A DNA stretch of 26,491 bases from a virus: IMG/VR virus record IMGVR_UViG_3300042905_003504, positions 1-26,491 of that record. The stretch is one strand, 5' to 3'. This document shows positions 1 through 6,768 of this stretch, one piece after another; position 1 is the stretch's first letter; each line of letters starts with the position of its first letter. Under the pieces are notes generated by a model that saw nothing but the letters and a program-made list of their open reading frames with translations, was not told the DNA's origin and ran no database searches. A program made the translations under genes and the position numbers.

Positions 1-30
1 CTCATCATCCGGAAGGAGGTGGAACCGTGA
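1..30 (+). CDS. 3' end of an upstream gene (partial)
   Basis: The first 30 bases read in frame 1 as nine codons ending in TGA at 28-30. That stop overlaps the GTG start of the next gene in the same GTGA arrangement used throughout the window, so these bases are probably the tail of a co-transcribed gene. Only the last residues (LIIRKEVEP) are visible. No function can be assigned, and the call rests on overlap style alone. Confidence 0.4.
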   Translation, partial: LIIRKEVEP

Positions 31-227
31 GAGACTTTCTGATCGTAGTGGCGATCCCGTTCGTGGCATTCACGGCCGCATGGGGGCTTGGGAAGCTCGT
101 GTGCAGTGACACGTACACGCCGCCCGGAGGACTGCCGATCCGTATCGAGTGCGACGGACGCGCGCGTCTCGTGGTCGAGGATAGCGGGGCGGTGCGGTGC
201 ATCTGTCCAAGAGGAGGTACGCCGTGA
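27..227 (+). CDS. small single-pass membrane protein with four cysteines
   Basis: This 66-residue protein starts at GTG behind a strong GGAAGGAGG ribosome site at 11-19. Residues 4-22 are hydrophobic with only one charged residue ahead of them (R2), which suggests an N-terminal membrane anchor or uncleaved signal. The remainder is polar and has cysteines at 26, 42, 58 and 60. If exported, these could form disulfides; if cytoplasmic, they could bind metal. The stop overlaps the next start (GTGA). I do not recognise the family. Small anchored proteins in phage early regions are sometimes exclusion or lysis accessories, but nothing here shows that. Confidence 0.6.
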   Translation: MRDFLIVVAIPFVAFTAAWGLGKLVCSDTYTPPGGLPIRIECDGRARLVVEDSGAVRCICPRGGTP

Positions 228-541
228 AGATCACATGCACCATGCAGGAGGGCTCGCGCCCAGGCGATTACGACTACGTGCACGTCGCAGCGGGCGGCGT
301 CTCGTGCGGTACGCTGGCGGTGCTCCACCCTGGCGGCGCGGAGGTCGTGCGGCGCCTTTCGACCGACCCTGCCGAGGCAGTGGCGAGCGCCCTCGACTCG
401 GCGGCGGACGCGATGCAGCGGGTGATCGACGCGATGATGGACGAGGACACGCCGCGCGACGAACTCGACGTGCGGGCGACGTGCGAGTGGGCGGCGTTGA
501 GCGGGAGGGCCCTCGCGGCCAGGAAGGCGGCGGCGAAATGA
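224..541 (+). CDS. hypothetical phage protein, 105 aa
   Basis: I place the start at GTG 224, since AAGAGGAGG at 209-217 is correctly spaced before it. An upstream in-frame GTG at 197 lies before that ribosome site and is less likely. The N-terminal half looks beta-rich (MKITCTM..., YDYVHVAAGG). The C-terminal half is Ala-rich and probably helical, with an acidic stretch around MMDEDTPRDELD. No family is recognised. The stop is shared with the following ATG (ATGA at 538-541), so translation is probably coupled to the next gene. Confidence 0.65.
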   Translation: MKITCTMQEGSRPGDYDYVHVAAGGVSCGTLAVLHPGGAEVVRRLSTDPAEAVASALDSAADAMQRVIDAMMDEDTPRDELDVRATCEWAALSGRALAARKAAAK

Positions 542-864
542 GTTGGACGGTCCGGTACTACCAGAGCATGAGCGATCATGTGTCTCTCGGCGAGGTGCGC
601 GTCGAGGGGCCTCAGCCCGACGGGTACAGGTTCTCCGATTACTGCGTGGTGGCGCAACGGGTTATCACCAAGGCCGCCGACGATTGGCGCATCGCGAAAG
701 GGATCCCGTCGACGACCACGATCGCCATCGGAGCGACGCACGACGACTACCCGCACGAGTTTCGGACTCGTGTCACGTATCGAGTCCAAATCGACATCAT
801 CTCTAGCGGGTTCCGCGTGCCCGACACGATGCCTGTTCGCGCAGGTGTGAAGGCGAGCAAATGA
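538..864 (+). CDS. hypothetical phage protein, 108 aa
   Basis: The start at ATG 538 overlaps the preceding stop (ATGA), and the stop overlaps the RecT start in the same way. The protein begins MSWTVRYYQS, is rich in Tyr, Thr and Val, and is predicted to be mainly beta (for example TRVTYRVQIDII near the C-terminus). No motif or signal sequence is visible and no family is recognised. Its position directly before RecT could mean a role in recombination or replication, but only the context supports that. Longer in-frame starts far upstream would overlap two genes and are rejected. Confidence 0.65.
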   Translation: MSWTVRYYQSMSDHVSLGEVRVEGPQPDGYRFSDYCVVAQRVITKAADDWRIAKGIPSTTTIAIGATHDDYPHEFRTRVTYRVQIDIISSGFRVPDTMPVRAGVKASK

Positions 865-1703
865 CCACCGCACTCGCTACCCTCGGCGACCGCTACAAGG
901 CGCTGTCATCCCTCCTCGAGCAGCAACGTACGGCGCTCGCCCAGGTCATCCCGCCGGCCATGGCGGGCATGACGCCGAGCCGGGCGATCCGGGTCGTGCT
1001 CGATGCGTGCTCGCGTGACCCGAAACTGCTCGAGTGCTCGCCGCGGAGCATCGTTCGCGCGGTGGTGCAAGCTGCCGAGGTGGGGCTCGAGCTAGGCTCT
1101 CCGCTCGGAGAGGCGTACCTCGTGCCGTTCTGGTCGAGCAAAAAGCAGTCGAGCGAGGCCACGTTCGTGCCCGGGTATAAGGGGCTGATCAAGCTCATGT
1201 GCCTCGACCCGAACGTGTCCCACGTGAGCGCGGAGCTCGTGCGCGCGGGCGACGTGTTCGACCACGAATTGGGGCTCACGCCGAAGCTCGTGCACCGACC
1301 AGGCCCTGGCTCCGACCGCAACCGAGGCGAGGTCACGCACGCCTACGCGGTCATCCACTACCGGCACGGCGGCGTCCCCGCGTTCACCGTCATGGACCGC
1401 GAGTCGCTCGACGCGTTGGAAAAGGACGGCAAGGCGAAGGACAAGTACAAGCGCGGGCCATGGTGGCAGCACACCGACGAGATGCGGCGCAAATGCCCCA
1501 TTCGCAGGTTGGCCAAGACGGCGCGCGTGAGCCTGCACGACCCGGCGCTCCTGTCACGAGCCATCGAGGCCGACGAGATCGGGGACATGCGCGCGACGGG
1601 GAAGCTCCCCGACGGGTTCGTTGGCCGGCGCGCGGCGGAGATGCGGGAGATGCTCGGCGCGGGCGACGCGCCTGTGGTGGTGGATGCAGAGGAGGTGGAG
1701 TGA
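861..1703 (+). CDS. recT: RecT-family single-strand annealing recombinase
   Basis: This 280-residue protein matches the usual RecT length. It would anneal complementary single strands during phage recombination, normally alongside a 5'-3' exonuclease. The family pattern is clear: the helical core around 62-90 (RAVVQAAEVGLELGSPLGEA, then YLVPF), the strand ATFVPGYKGLIKLM at 100-113, a second conserved strand around HAYAVIHY at 160-167, and the lysine/arginine-rich WWQHTDEMRRKCPIRRLAKT region at 201-220. No RecE or lambda-Exo partner is visible, so it may lie upstream or be supplied by the host. The start overlaps the previous stop (ATGA). Confidence 0.93.
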   Translation: MTTALATLGDRYKALSSLLEQQRTALAQVIPPAMAGMTPSRAIRVVLDACSRDPKLLECSPRSIVRAVVQAAEVGLELGSPLGEAYLVPFWSSKKQSSEATFVPGYKGLIKLMCLDPNVSHVSAELVRAGDVFDHELGLTPKLVHRPGPGSDRNRGEVTHAYAVIHYRHGGVPAFTVMDRESLDALEKDGKAKDKYKRGPWWQHTDEMRRKCPIRRLAKTARVSLHDPALLSRAIEADEIGDMRATGKLPDGFVGRRAAEMREMLGAGDAPVVVDAEEVE

Positions 1704-1915
1704 TGGCCCGCTACCAATTCATGACCGACGACTCCGGAACGCTGCGGCCGATGGGGCGCCCGTTCGATGCCGATGACGACCAGCTCGCTGACATCCTCGC
1801 CGTCCACGTGCGCACGTACACGGCCGACGAGGGAGACCTGGTGCACCTGCGCTGCCCCGATGGGACGGTGCGTGCGTGGCGCGTGAGCTACGAGCTTACG
1901 GAGGTGGTGCGATGA
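1703..1915 (+). CDS. hypothetical phage protein, 70 aa
   Basis: The ATG at 1703 shares its first base with the stop of recT (TGATG), and GGAGGTGG at 1691-1698 serves as ribosome site. The protein is acidic in the middle (FDADDDQLAD) and ends in a probable beta segment (DLVHLRCPDGTVRAW). No family is recognised. Tight coupling to recT suggests joint expression, not necessarily shared function. The stop overlaps the next start (ATGA at 1912-1915). Confidence 0.65.
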   Translation: MARYQFMTDDSGTLRPMGRPFDADDDQLADILAVHVRTYTADEGDLVHLRCPDGTVRAWRVSYELTEVVR

Positions 1916-2088
1916 GGATCACCGGCGTCAGGTGCCGCACGTGCGGCGCGGAGGTCTCGCACGTCGTGCCCGATACCAAGGGAGCCGACGCGTTCTTGGT
2001 GCGCCACGAGGACCAACTCGCTCGCGACCACGAGAAGACGTGCCCGGGTCCTGTGCTGAGGTTCGAGACGGGGGAGGCCGCCAAATGA
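1912..2088 (+). CDS. small CxxC...HxxxC zinc-finger-like protein, 58 aa
   Basis: Cysteines 8 and 11 (CRTC) and His40/Cys44 (HEKTC) could form one C2HC zinc site around a short helical middle (DAFLVRHEDQLARDH). This resembles small phage zinc-finger proteins that bind nucleic acid or a protein partner. The start at ATG 1912 overlaps the previous stop, and the stop overlaps the next start. It is the first of three consecutive Cys-rich genes. Zinc binding is inferred from residue spacing only. Confidence 0.6.
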   Translation: MRITGVRCRTCGAEVSHVVPDTKGADAFLVRHEDQLARDHEKTCPGPVLRFETGEAAK

Positions 2089-2432
2089 GGCGCGCCCACG
2101 TCTCCACCGCTCCGCGCCAGTCCGCCCCGGGCAAATCCTGGGGCGGCGGCATGGTCTCGCAGGTCACCGCAGCCCACCTCGGCGGCACGTGCCGCGTGTG
2201 CCTCGAGCCCGTCCCCGCGCGCGTCCCGGCCTGTCTCGTCCCGTGGCGCATGGGTATCGCCCACGAGCTCTGCGGATACCTCCGGCCCGACGAGCACGAG
2301 CCACATGAGGTGCGCGTCGAGGGGCGCCGATGGTGGGCCTGGCGCTGCCCGACGTGCCTGCGCGATGCCGCGGCGTACGAGCGCCCGGCCGACGATGCGC
2401 GCGTGTGCATGCGCTGCCGGAGCGTCACGTGA
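2085..2432 (+). CDS. Cys-rich, probable multi-zinc protein, 115 aa
   Basis: After a basic, probably flexible N-terminus (1-30), cysteines occur at 36, 39, 50 and 63 with His60 nearby. A second group lies at 88, 91, 108 and 111 (CPTC, CMRC). This spacing is what two zinc sites would need, the C-terminal one being a typical four-Cys ribbon. A Trp-rich strand (WWAW, 83-86) sits between them. The start overlaps the preceding stop (ATGA). No catalytic motif such as an HNH is visible, so a binding or regulatory role is more likely than a nuclease, though the family is not recognised. Confidence 0.6.
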   Translation: MRRAHVSTAPRQSAPGKSWGGGMVSQVTAAHLGGTCRVCLEPVPARVPACLVPWRMGIAHELCGYLRPDEHEPHEVRVEGRRWWAWRCPTCLRDAAAYERPADDARVCMRCRSVT

Positions 2433-2611
2433 TGTGCACGCGCTGTAAGGGCACGACGGTCGCACCGTTCCGGCTCTGCGAGGCGTGCCGCGAGAACCGT
2501 CGCGAGTACGCCGCCGCGCACCGAGCGCAGGGTATGTGCGCGGATTGCAACATTCCAGTCTACTCGGGCCGCTCGCGCTGCTCGCTCCACGCCGCCGCGA
2601 GGCGCAGGTGA
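2432..2611 (+). CDS. tiny double zinc-ribbon-like protein, 59 aa
   Basis: Eight potential zinc ligands are packed into 59 residues: C2/C5, C16/C19, C36/C39, C50 and H53. This is enough for two small zinc knuckles joined by a basic helix (RENRREYAAAHR). The ATG at 2432 shares a base with the previous stop (TGATG), and the GTG of the next gene overlaps its stop. The arginine content suggests nucleic-acid contact. The protein is too small for an enzyme and its family is not recognised. Confidence 0.6.
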   Translation: MCTRCKGTTVAPFRLCEACRENRREYAAAHRAQGMCADCNIPVYSGRSRCSLHAAARRR

Positions 2612-3066
2612 GCGCGCGCCTCCTCGCCGCGCTCGTGGTCGGCACCGATCGGTACCGCGAGGCGGTGCTAGCGCGTCGGGCAGAGCATGCGTGGGAGAGC
2701 TACGCGGCGACGGCGCAGGCGGTGGGGTGCTCGCCTCGCGTCGTCGTCGCCATCCTAGGCGGCGGGCGATCTCCACGCGCGGGCAGACCAGATGCGCCGA
2801 GGCCGCCCGTCGTCTCGCCACCTCGCGCGGATGCGGGGGAGTTCCTCGTGTGGGACCTGAGCGACGGGCGGCCGTACCTCGACATCGGGTACCCGACGGC
2901 GATGGCGGCATGCGCGGCGCTGCACGACCTGCTACGCCCGTACGAGCGGGGCTCGTCGTGGAGGTCGTGCCTCGTGGTGGTGAGGAGGGAGCCGCGTCGC
3001 ATCGTGCACGCGCTCGAGCGGAGAGATGTCAGGCCGACGAGGCCGATACAGGAGGTGTTGCTATGA
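2608..3066 (+). CDS. HTH-like phage protein, 152 aa
   Basis: I chose GTG 2608 because it overlaps the previous stop (GTGA) and follows GAGGCGCAG. Residues 30-50 (ESYAATAQAVGCSPRVVVAI) look like a helix-turn-helix: an alanine-rich first helix, a Gly-Cys-Ser turn and a valine-rich second helix. A basic RAGRP segment at 57-61 follows and resembles an AT-hook core. The rest (75-152) looks like a mixed alpha/beta domain. An N-terminal HTH upstream of the large terminase would suit a small terminase or a regulator, but the C-terminus shows no terminase signature that I recognise. Confidence 0.6.
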   Translation: MSARLLAALVVGTDRYREAVLARRAEHAWESYAATAQAVGCSPRVVVAILGGGRSPRAGRPDAPRPPVVSPPRADAGEFLVWDLSDGRPYLDIGYPTAMAACAALHDLLRPYERGSSWRSCLVVVRREPRRIVHALERRDVRPTRPIQEVLL

Positions 3067-3257
3067 GCGGCGGAATCTACGTGAGCGCGAACAGCATCGG
3101 AGGCGCGACGGTCCTCGTGGACGACGGCGACGGCACGCACTACCGCATCCGCATGGACCACGCCTCGGCACGGGCCCTCGTCGCGCAGCTTGAGGCGGCC
3201 ATGTCCACGAGCATCACGCTCGACACCGTGGCCGACGACACGGAGCGGCCGTCGTGA
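3063..3257 (+). CDS. hypothetical phage protein, 64 aa
   Basis: The protein starts at ATG 3063, overlapping the preceding stop. GGAGG at 3051-3055 is a suitable ribosome site. It appears to have a beta hairpin (IYVSANSIGGATVLVDD), a second strand (THYRIRM) and one helix (SARALVAQLEAAM). This compact beta-beta-alpha layout occurs in many small uncharacterised phage proteins. No function is assigned. The next gene starts inside its last codons (GTG 3254). Confidence 0.6.
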   Translation: MSGGIYVSANSIGGATVLVDDGDGTHYRIRMDHASARALVAQLEAAMSTSITLDTVADDTERPS

Positions 3258-3517
3258 GCGCGGTCGACCTTGCCGCGCTCGCCGATGCGTTCGGGATCGC
3301 CGACTTCGACGATGACGAGATGCGGTGCCTGCGCGCTGAAAACCACATCATCGAGTCACACCGAATGATGGCCGCGGAACTCTTGGCATGGCGCGAGGTT
3401 GGCGATGCCATCGCGGCTTACCGTGCGTGTCGCGAGGGAATGCAGCCTCAAAACGCCACCCTGCAACGCGAGACGCGCATTGCCCTCGACGCCGCCCTAG
3501 CTAGGGTTCCGCGATGA
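3254..3517 (+). CDS. hypothetical helical phage protein, 87 aa
   Basis: The GTG at 3254 overlaps the previous stop (GTGA). The protein is almost wholly helical by composition: an acidic N-terminal part (FGIADFDDDEMR), a middle helix rich in Glu, His and Met, and a C-terminal amphipathic helix (TRIALDAALARV). A His-Met-Met-Ala-Ala-Glu stretch is present, but no catalytic pattern is recognised. It could form a coiled coil. The stop overlaps the start of a 40-residue membrane peptide. Confidence 0.6.
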   Translation: MSAVDLAALADAFGIADFDDDEMRCLRAENHIIESHRMMAAELLAWREVGDAIAAYRACREGMQPQNATLQRETRIALDAALARVPR

Positions 3518-3636
3518 CCCCGTGGGAGTGCATCCTCGCCGTGGTCGTCATCGCGCTCTGGATGCGCACGACATTGCAGGAGGACCGGATCCGCGTGCTC
3601 GAGGTGGCGCTCGGAGAGAGGGAGGCGGAGGAGTGA
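3514..3636 (+). CDS. 40-aa single-span membrane peptide with charged tail
   Basis: ATG 3514 overlaps the preceding stop and the stop overlaps the next GTG, so the frame is held by coupling on both sides. Residues 3-17 (PWECILAVVVIALWM) form one hydrophobic span. The rest is a charged helix (EDRIRVLEVALGEREAEE) with heptad-like leucine and valine spacing. The architecture, a short anchor plus a coiled-coil tail, occurs in small phage lysis or inner-membrane accessory proteins, but the location before the terminase is not a typical lysis site. Function unknown. Confidence 0.5.
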   Translation: MTPWECILAVVVIALWMRTTLQEDRIRVLEVALGEREAEE

Positions 3637-3815
3637 CCGCGACGCTCCCGTTCTACGTGCCTACGTTCGTCGACTTCCGCGACCACCTTGGCCGCCGGTG
3701 GTGCCACCTCTACGGCTCGCGCGACCGGGCCGAGGCGTGCGCGCGCCGCGTGGTCGAGGCTCACGCGCGCGACGGCATCACGACAACCTACGTGCTTAGG
3801 GAGGCGAGGCGATGA
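3633..3815 (+). CDS. hypothetical phage protein, 60 aa
   Basis: GTG 3633 overlaps the previous stop (GTGA), and GGAGGCGGAGGAG at 3620-3632 gives a strong ribosome site. The protein has a predicted beta-beta-alpha-beta layout: FYVPTFVDF, then WCHLYGS, a helix DRAEACARRVVEAHAR, and a final strand TTTYVLREA. It is fully basic to neutral and lacks membrane segments. No family is recognised. The final codons overlap the large terminase start. Confidence 0.6.
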   Translation: MTATLPFYVPTFVDFRDHLGRRWCHLYGSRDRAEACARRVVEAHARDGITTTYVLREARR

Positions 3816-5233
3816 GCCCTCGGCGCGAGTTGAATTTCGACCCCGAGCCCCCGCGCGAGCCGACGCCTCGCGAAGAGCGCTTGTGGGAGCTTCCGCTGCT
3901 CGAGTTCATCGAGGCCGGCTCGGGCGGGCGCATCTCCTCGCCGACGCACCTCGAGGAGCCCGCGTCGCTCATCGAGGCATGGGAGCGAGGGGAGATCCCA
4001 GACCTGCGCGCCGTCGTCGATGCGCCCGTGCAGCACGGCAAGACGACCCTCCTCGAGTGGGCCGCCGCGTGGATCCTCCTGCGTCATCCCGATTGGGCGG
4101 GCATGTACATCACGTACGACGTCAGGAAGGCCGAGAAGCATAGCCGCCGCATCCGCTCGATCTTCGTCGAGAACGGCGGCCAGATCAAACCCGACTTCAA
4201 CACCATCCACCAGTGGGAGACGACGGAGAACGGCGGCCTCCTCGCGACGTCGCGCGACGGTGACCTGACCGGTAACCCGGCCATGTTCATCCTCTACGAC
4301 GACCCGTACAAATCCTACGAGGAGGCCGAGGACGCCGACGTGCGAGAACGCCTCGAGGAGAAATTCGCGAACGAGGCCATCACCCGCATGGCCCCTGGCG
4401 GCATGATCTGCATCGTCGCGTCGAGGTGGCACGAGGACGACCTGAGCGGGACCAAAATTCGCGAGGGGTTCCGGCACATCCACCTCGAGGCGATCCGTGT
4501 GGACGAGCACGGCGAGGAACATGCGCTCTGTCCGTGGGGCCCTAACCCGAGGTTCCCACGCACGCTCGAGTGGCTCCGCGAGGTGCGCCGCACGCTGGTC
4601 GAGAGCGGGCGCGAGTCGACGTGGTGGAGCCTCTACCAGGGCTCTCCGAGGCCGACGGGCGCTGGGCTGTTCGCCGATGCGACGTGGCACGAGGGGGAGC
4701 TCCCGCGCATCGTGCGGCGCGCGTGGGGCGTCGACCTCGCGTTCAGCGCTGGAGCGAAGGGCGACCGGACGGCGCTCGTGCTCCTCGGTCTCGGAGAGGA
4801 CGGCATCGTGTACGTGCTCTGGGTGTGGAGCGTGCGGAAAGGCATCGTGGAGGCTGCGCCGTCGGTACGCGCCGAAGTGTCCCGCGCGCCCGAGGCTCCT
4901 CTTTCGACCTACGCCAGCGGACCCGAGGTGGGCTCATACCAGGCGCTCGCGGTCGATCGTGACCCGATCCGCGTGGAGGTCATGCCGGCGCGGTTCTCGA
5001 AGTACGTGCGCTCGAGGCGCACGGCCGAGAGGTGGAACGCGGGCCGCGTGCGCGTGCTCGCCGGGCAGGTCTGGGGCCCGACGTTCGCGCGCCTCGTGCG
5101 AGCGTTCACCGGCGCGGACGGTGGCGTGGACGACGAGGTTGACTGCCTCGTGGCCGCGCATGACCGGCTCATGGTGCAGCGGTCGGGCGGGGATGGTCGT
5201 GGCGGGTGGACGTCAGGGAAGCGCCGCATGTAG
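3812..5233 (+). CDS. terL: terminase large subunit (packaging ATPase/nuclease)
   Basis: This 473-residue protein is the DNA packaging motor that docks on the portal, pumps DNA into the prohead and cuts it. The N-terminal ATPase shows Walker A at 72-79 (PVQHGKTT), Walker B at 159-165 (FILYDDP) and the coupling motif around 200-207 (CIVASRWH). The C-terminal RNase H-like nuclease has its first acidic residue at D308 (WGVDLAFS) and late acidic residues near 440-444 (DDEVD). The ribosome site GGGAGGCGAGG lies just before ATG 3812. The stop is TAG, unlike most neighbours. The small subunit is not recognisable nearby. Confidence 0.93.
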   Translation: MSPRRELNFDPEPPREPTPREERLWELPLLEFIEAGSGGRISSPTHLEEPASLIEAWERGEIPDLRAVVDAPVQHGKTTLLEWAAAWILLRHPDWAGMYITYDVRKAEKHSRRIRSIFVENGGQIKPDFNTIHQWETTENGGLLATSRDGDLTGNPAMFILYDDPYKSYEEAEDADVRERLEEKFANEAITRMAPGGMICIVASRWHEDDLSGTKIREGFRHIHLEAIRVDEHGEEHALCPWGPNPRFPRTLEWLREVRRTLVESGRESTWWSLYQGSPRPTGAGLFADATWHEGELPRIVRRAWGVDLAFSAGAKGDRTALVLLGLGEDGIVYVLWVWSVRKGIVEAAPSVRAEVSRAPEAPLSTYASGPEVGSYQALAVDRDPIRVEVMPARFSKYVRSRRTAERWNAGRVRVLAGQVWGPTFARLVRAFTGADGGVDDEVDCLVAAHDRLMVQRSGGDGRGGWTSGKRRM

Positions 5234-5286
5234 CGGCACGGGCACACGATTTGCGTTAGGCCGTCCGACGGTGCTACGCCCTACCC
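5234..5286 (+). promoter_or_regulatory. intergenic segment before portal with possible promoter
   Basis: This 53-bp spacer separates terminase and portal, where most neighbours overlap. It has TTGCGT at 5251-5256, a short perfect inverted repeat CCGTC-C-GACGG at 5261-5271, and a poor -10 candidate near 5274-5280. There is no purine-rich ribosome site before the portal ATG. It may be a weak promoter or operator for the structural genes; the -10 match is poor, so this is tentative. Confidence 0.25.
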
Positions 5287-6768
5287 ATGGCGCAGCGTGT
5301 GCGTGACCCTCTATCGGGCCCCGGGGTGACTCGTGTCACTCCGGCGCCGCCCGTGGTCTACGACGCGTTCGGCCGCCAGTACCAGGCCCCCGTTCCGCCG
5401 AAGCTCGAACGGTCCCACGCGGGCGTCATCTACCGCGACCTCCCCGTGGTCACGACGGGGCTCGACTGGCTCCAGGGCGACGACCCGGTGACGGCGGTGC
5501 GAGAGGCGCTCGAGGCCCACATGGCCGGGCAGTTCTCCGCGAGCGCGCTCCTCTGGGACGCGATGAGCGGGGACGACCGGATTCACGCGTCGCTCGGCTC
5601 GCGCGTCGGCGCGCTGTTCGGGTTGCCGACCATCATCGAGTGCGAGGACGAGGCGATCCGCGCGGCGTGGACGACGGCATGGGAGGCCGCGGCGCCCCCG
5701 GCGGTGCAAGCCGACGTGCAGCGCTGGGCGCTCGGCATGGGGTTCTGCATCTCCGAGCTGCGTTGGGATACCAGCGTCGAGCCGTGGCAACCCTACGTGC
5801 ACGTGTGGCACCCGACATACTCGCGCTACGACACGTTCACGCGGACCTATCGGGTCATGACGATGGACGGCGAGGTGGAGGTAACGCCGGGCGACGGCCG
5901 GTGGTTCCTGCACGCGCCGTGGGGTGCTGACCGAGGGTGGCTCTGGGGCGCGGTGCGCCCGCTCGCTCTGCCGTGGATGCTGCGTCAGTTCGCGTACCGC
6001 GATTGGGCTCGATACTCCGAGCGCCACGGCATGCCGACCATCAAGGCGCACGTGCCGATGGTGGGCGACGAGGCGGACAAAGACGAGTTTACGAGCGCGC
6101 TCCAGACGATGGGGAACGAGGCGGTCATCCGTCTCCCGCGAGGCATCGACGGCCAGGATTTCGACGTGACGCTGATGGAGGCGACGGCGAACACGTGGCA
6201 GGGGTTCCTCGCGCTCATCACGAAGTGCGACACGGCCATCACGCTCACGCTCCAGTGGCAGAACCTGACCACCGAGGTCAAGGAGGGGAGCCAAGCCGCG
6301 GCCCGTGTGCATGCCGACGTCAAGCAAACGGCGGTCGAGTTCGACGATCGCACGCTCACGCAGGCCATCGGCACGCAGGTGGCGAGGCCGTGGGTCGCCT
6401 GGAACTACGGCGAGGGCCGACCCATCCCGGTCACGAGCCACGACACGAGCGTGACCGAGGACCATGCGGCAGCGGCATCCGTGCTCGAGAGCCTCTCGCG
6501 CTCGGTCGCGTCGCTCACCGCGTCGGGGATCAACGTCGACCCGGTGGCGATCGCTCGCTCGTACGGCGTACGGCTCCCGCTGCTCGAGACCCACGCGGAG
6601 GCGCCCATCTTCGGCTACCACCTCGACGCCGGCATCATCTCGGTGGACGAGGTTCGCGCGCGGCTCGGGCTGCCTCCCCTTGGCGGAGAAGCTGGCTCGG
6701 CGCTCGTCGGCGCGGAACCTGCTACACCTCCGGGAGAGGCGCCCGCGCCTCAGGAGTCGACCGAATGA
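5287..6768 (+). CDS. portal protein, Mu gp29-like (DUF935)
   Basis: This 493-residue protein would form the dodecameric ring at the capsid vertex through which DNA passes. The family pattern is visible in DDPVTAVREALEAHMAGQF near 65-83, the strand FCISELRW, the central YRDWARYSERHGMPTIKA segment typical of DUF935, and later QNLTTEVKEGSQAAARVHADV. The C-terminus is a Pro/Ala-rich tail (from about 475). The length is close to the Mu portal. There is no clear ribosome site before ATG 5287 and other near starts are no better, so the exact start is uncertain. The stop overlaps the protease start (ATGA). Confidence 0.9.
   Translation: MAQRVRDPLSGPGVTRVTPAPPVVYDAFGRQYQAPVPPKLERSHAGVIYRDLPVVTTGLDWLQGDDPVTAVREALEAHMAGQFSASALLWDAMSGDDRIHASLGSRVGALFGLPTIIECEDEAIRAAWTTAWEAAAPPAVQADVQRWALGMGFCISELRWDTSVEPWQPYVHVWHPTYSRYDTFTRTYRVMTMDGEVEVTPGDGRWFLHAPWGADRGWLWGAVRPLALPWMLRQFAYRDWARYSERHGMPTIKAHVPMVGDEADKDEFTSALQTMGNEAVIRLPRGIDGQDFDVTLMEATANTWQGFLALITKCDTAITLTLQWQNLTTEVKEGSQAAARVHADVKQTAVEFDDRTLTQAIGTQVARPWVAWNYGEGRPIPVTSHDTSVTEDHAAAASVLESLSRSVASLTASGINVDPVAIARSYGVRLPLLETHAEAPIFGYHLDAGIISVDEVRARLGLPPLGGEAGSALVGAEPATPPGEAPAPQESTE

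Noticed and set aside
197-223. Earlier GTG start for the 105-residue protein
   Set aside because: The good ribosome site at 209-217 lies inside this extension and serves GTG 224.
1140-1144. Five-A run in recT as a frameshift site
   Set aside because: The frame continues normally to a full-length RecT, and no alternate frame product makes sense. A similar run at 11940-11944 in the sheath is rejected for the same reason.
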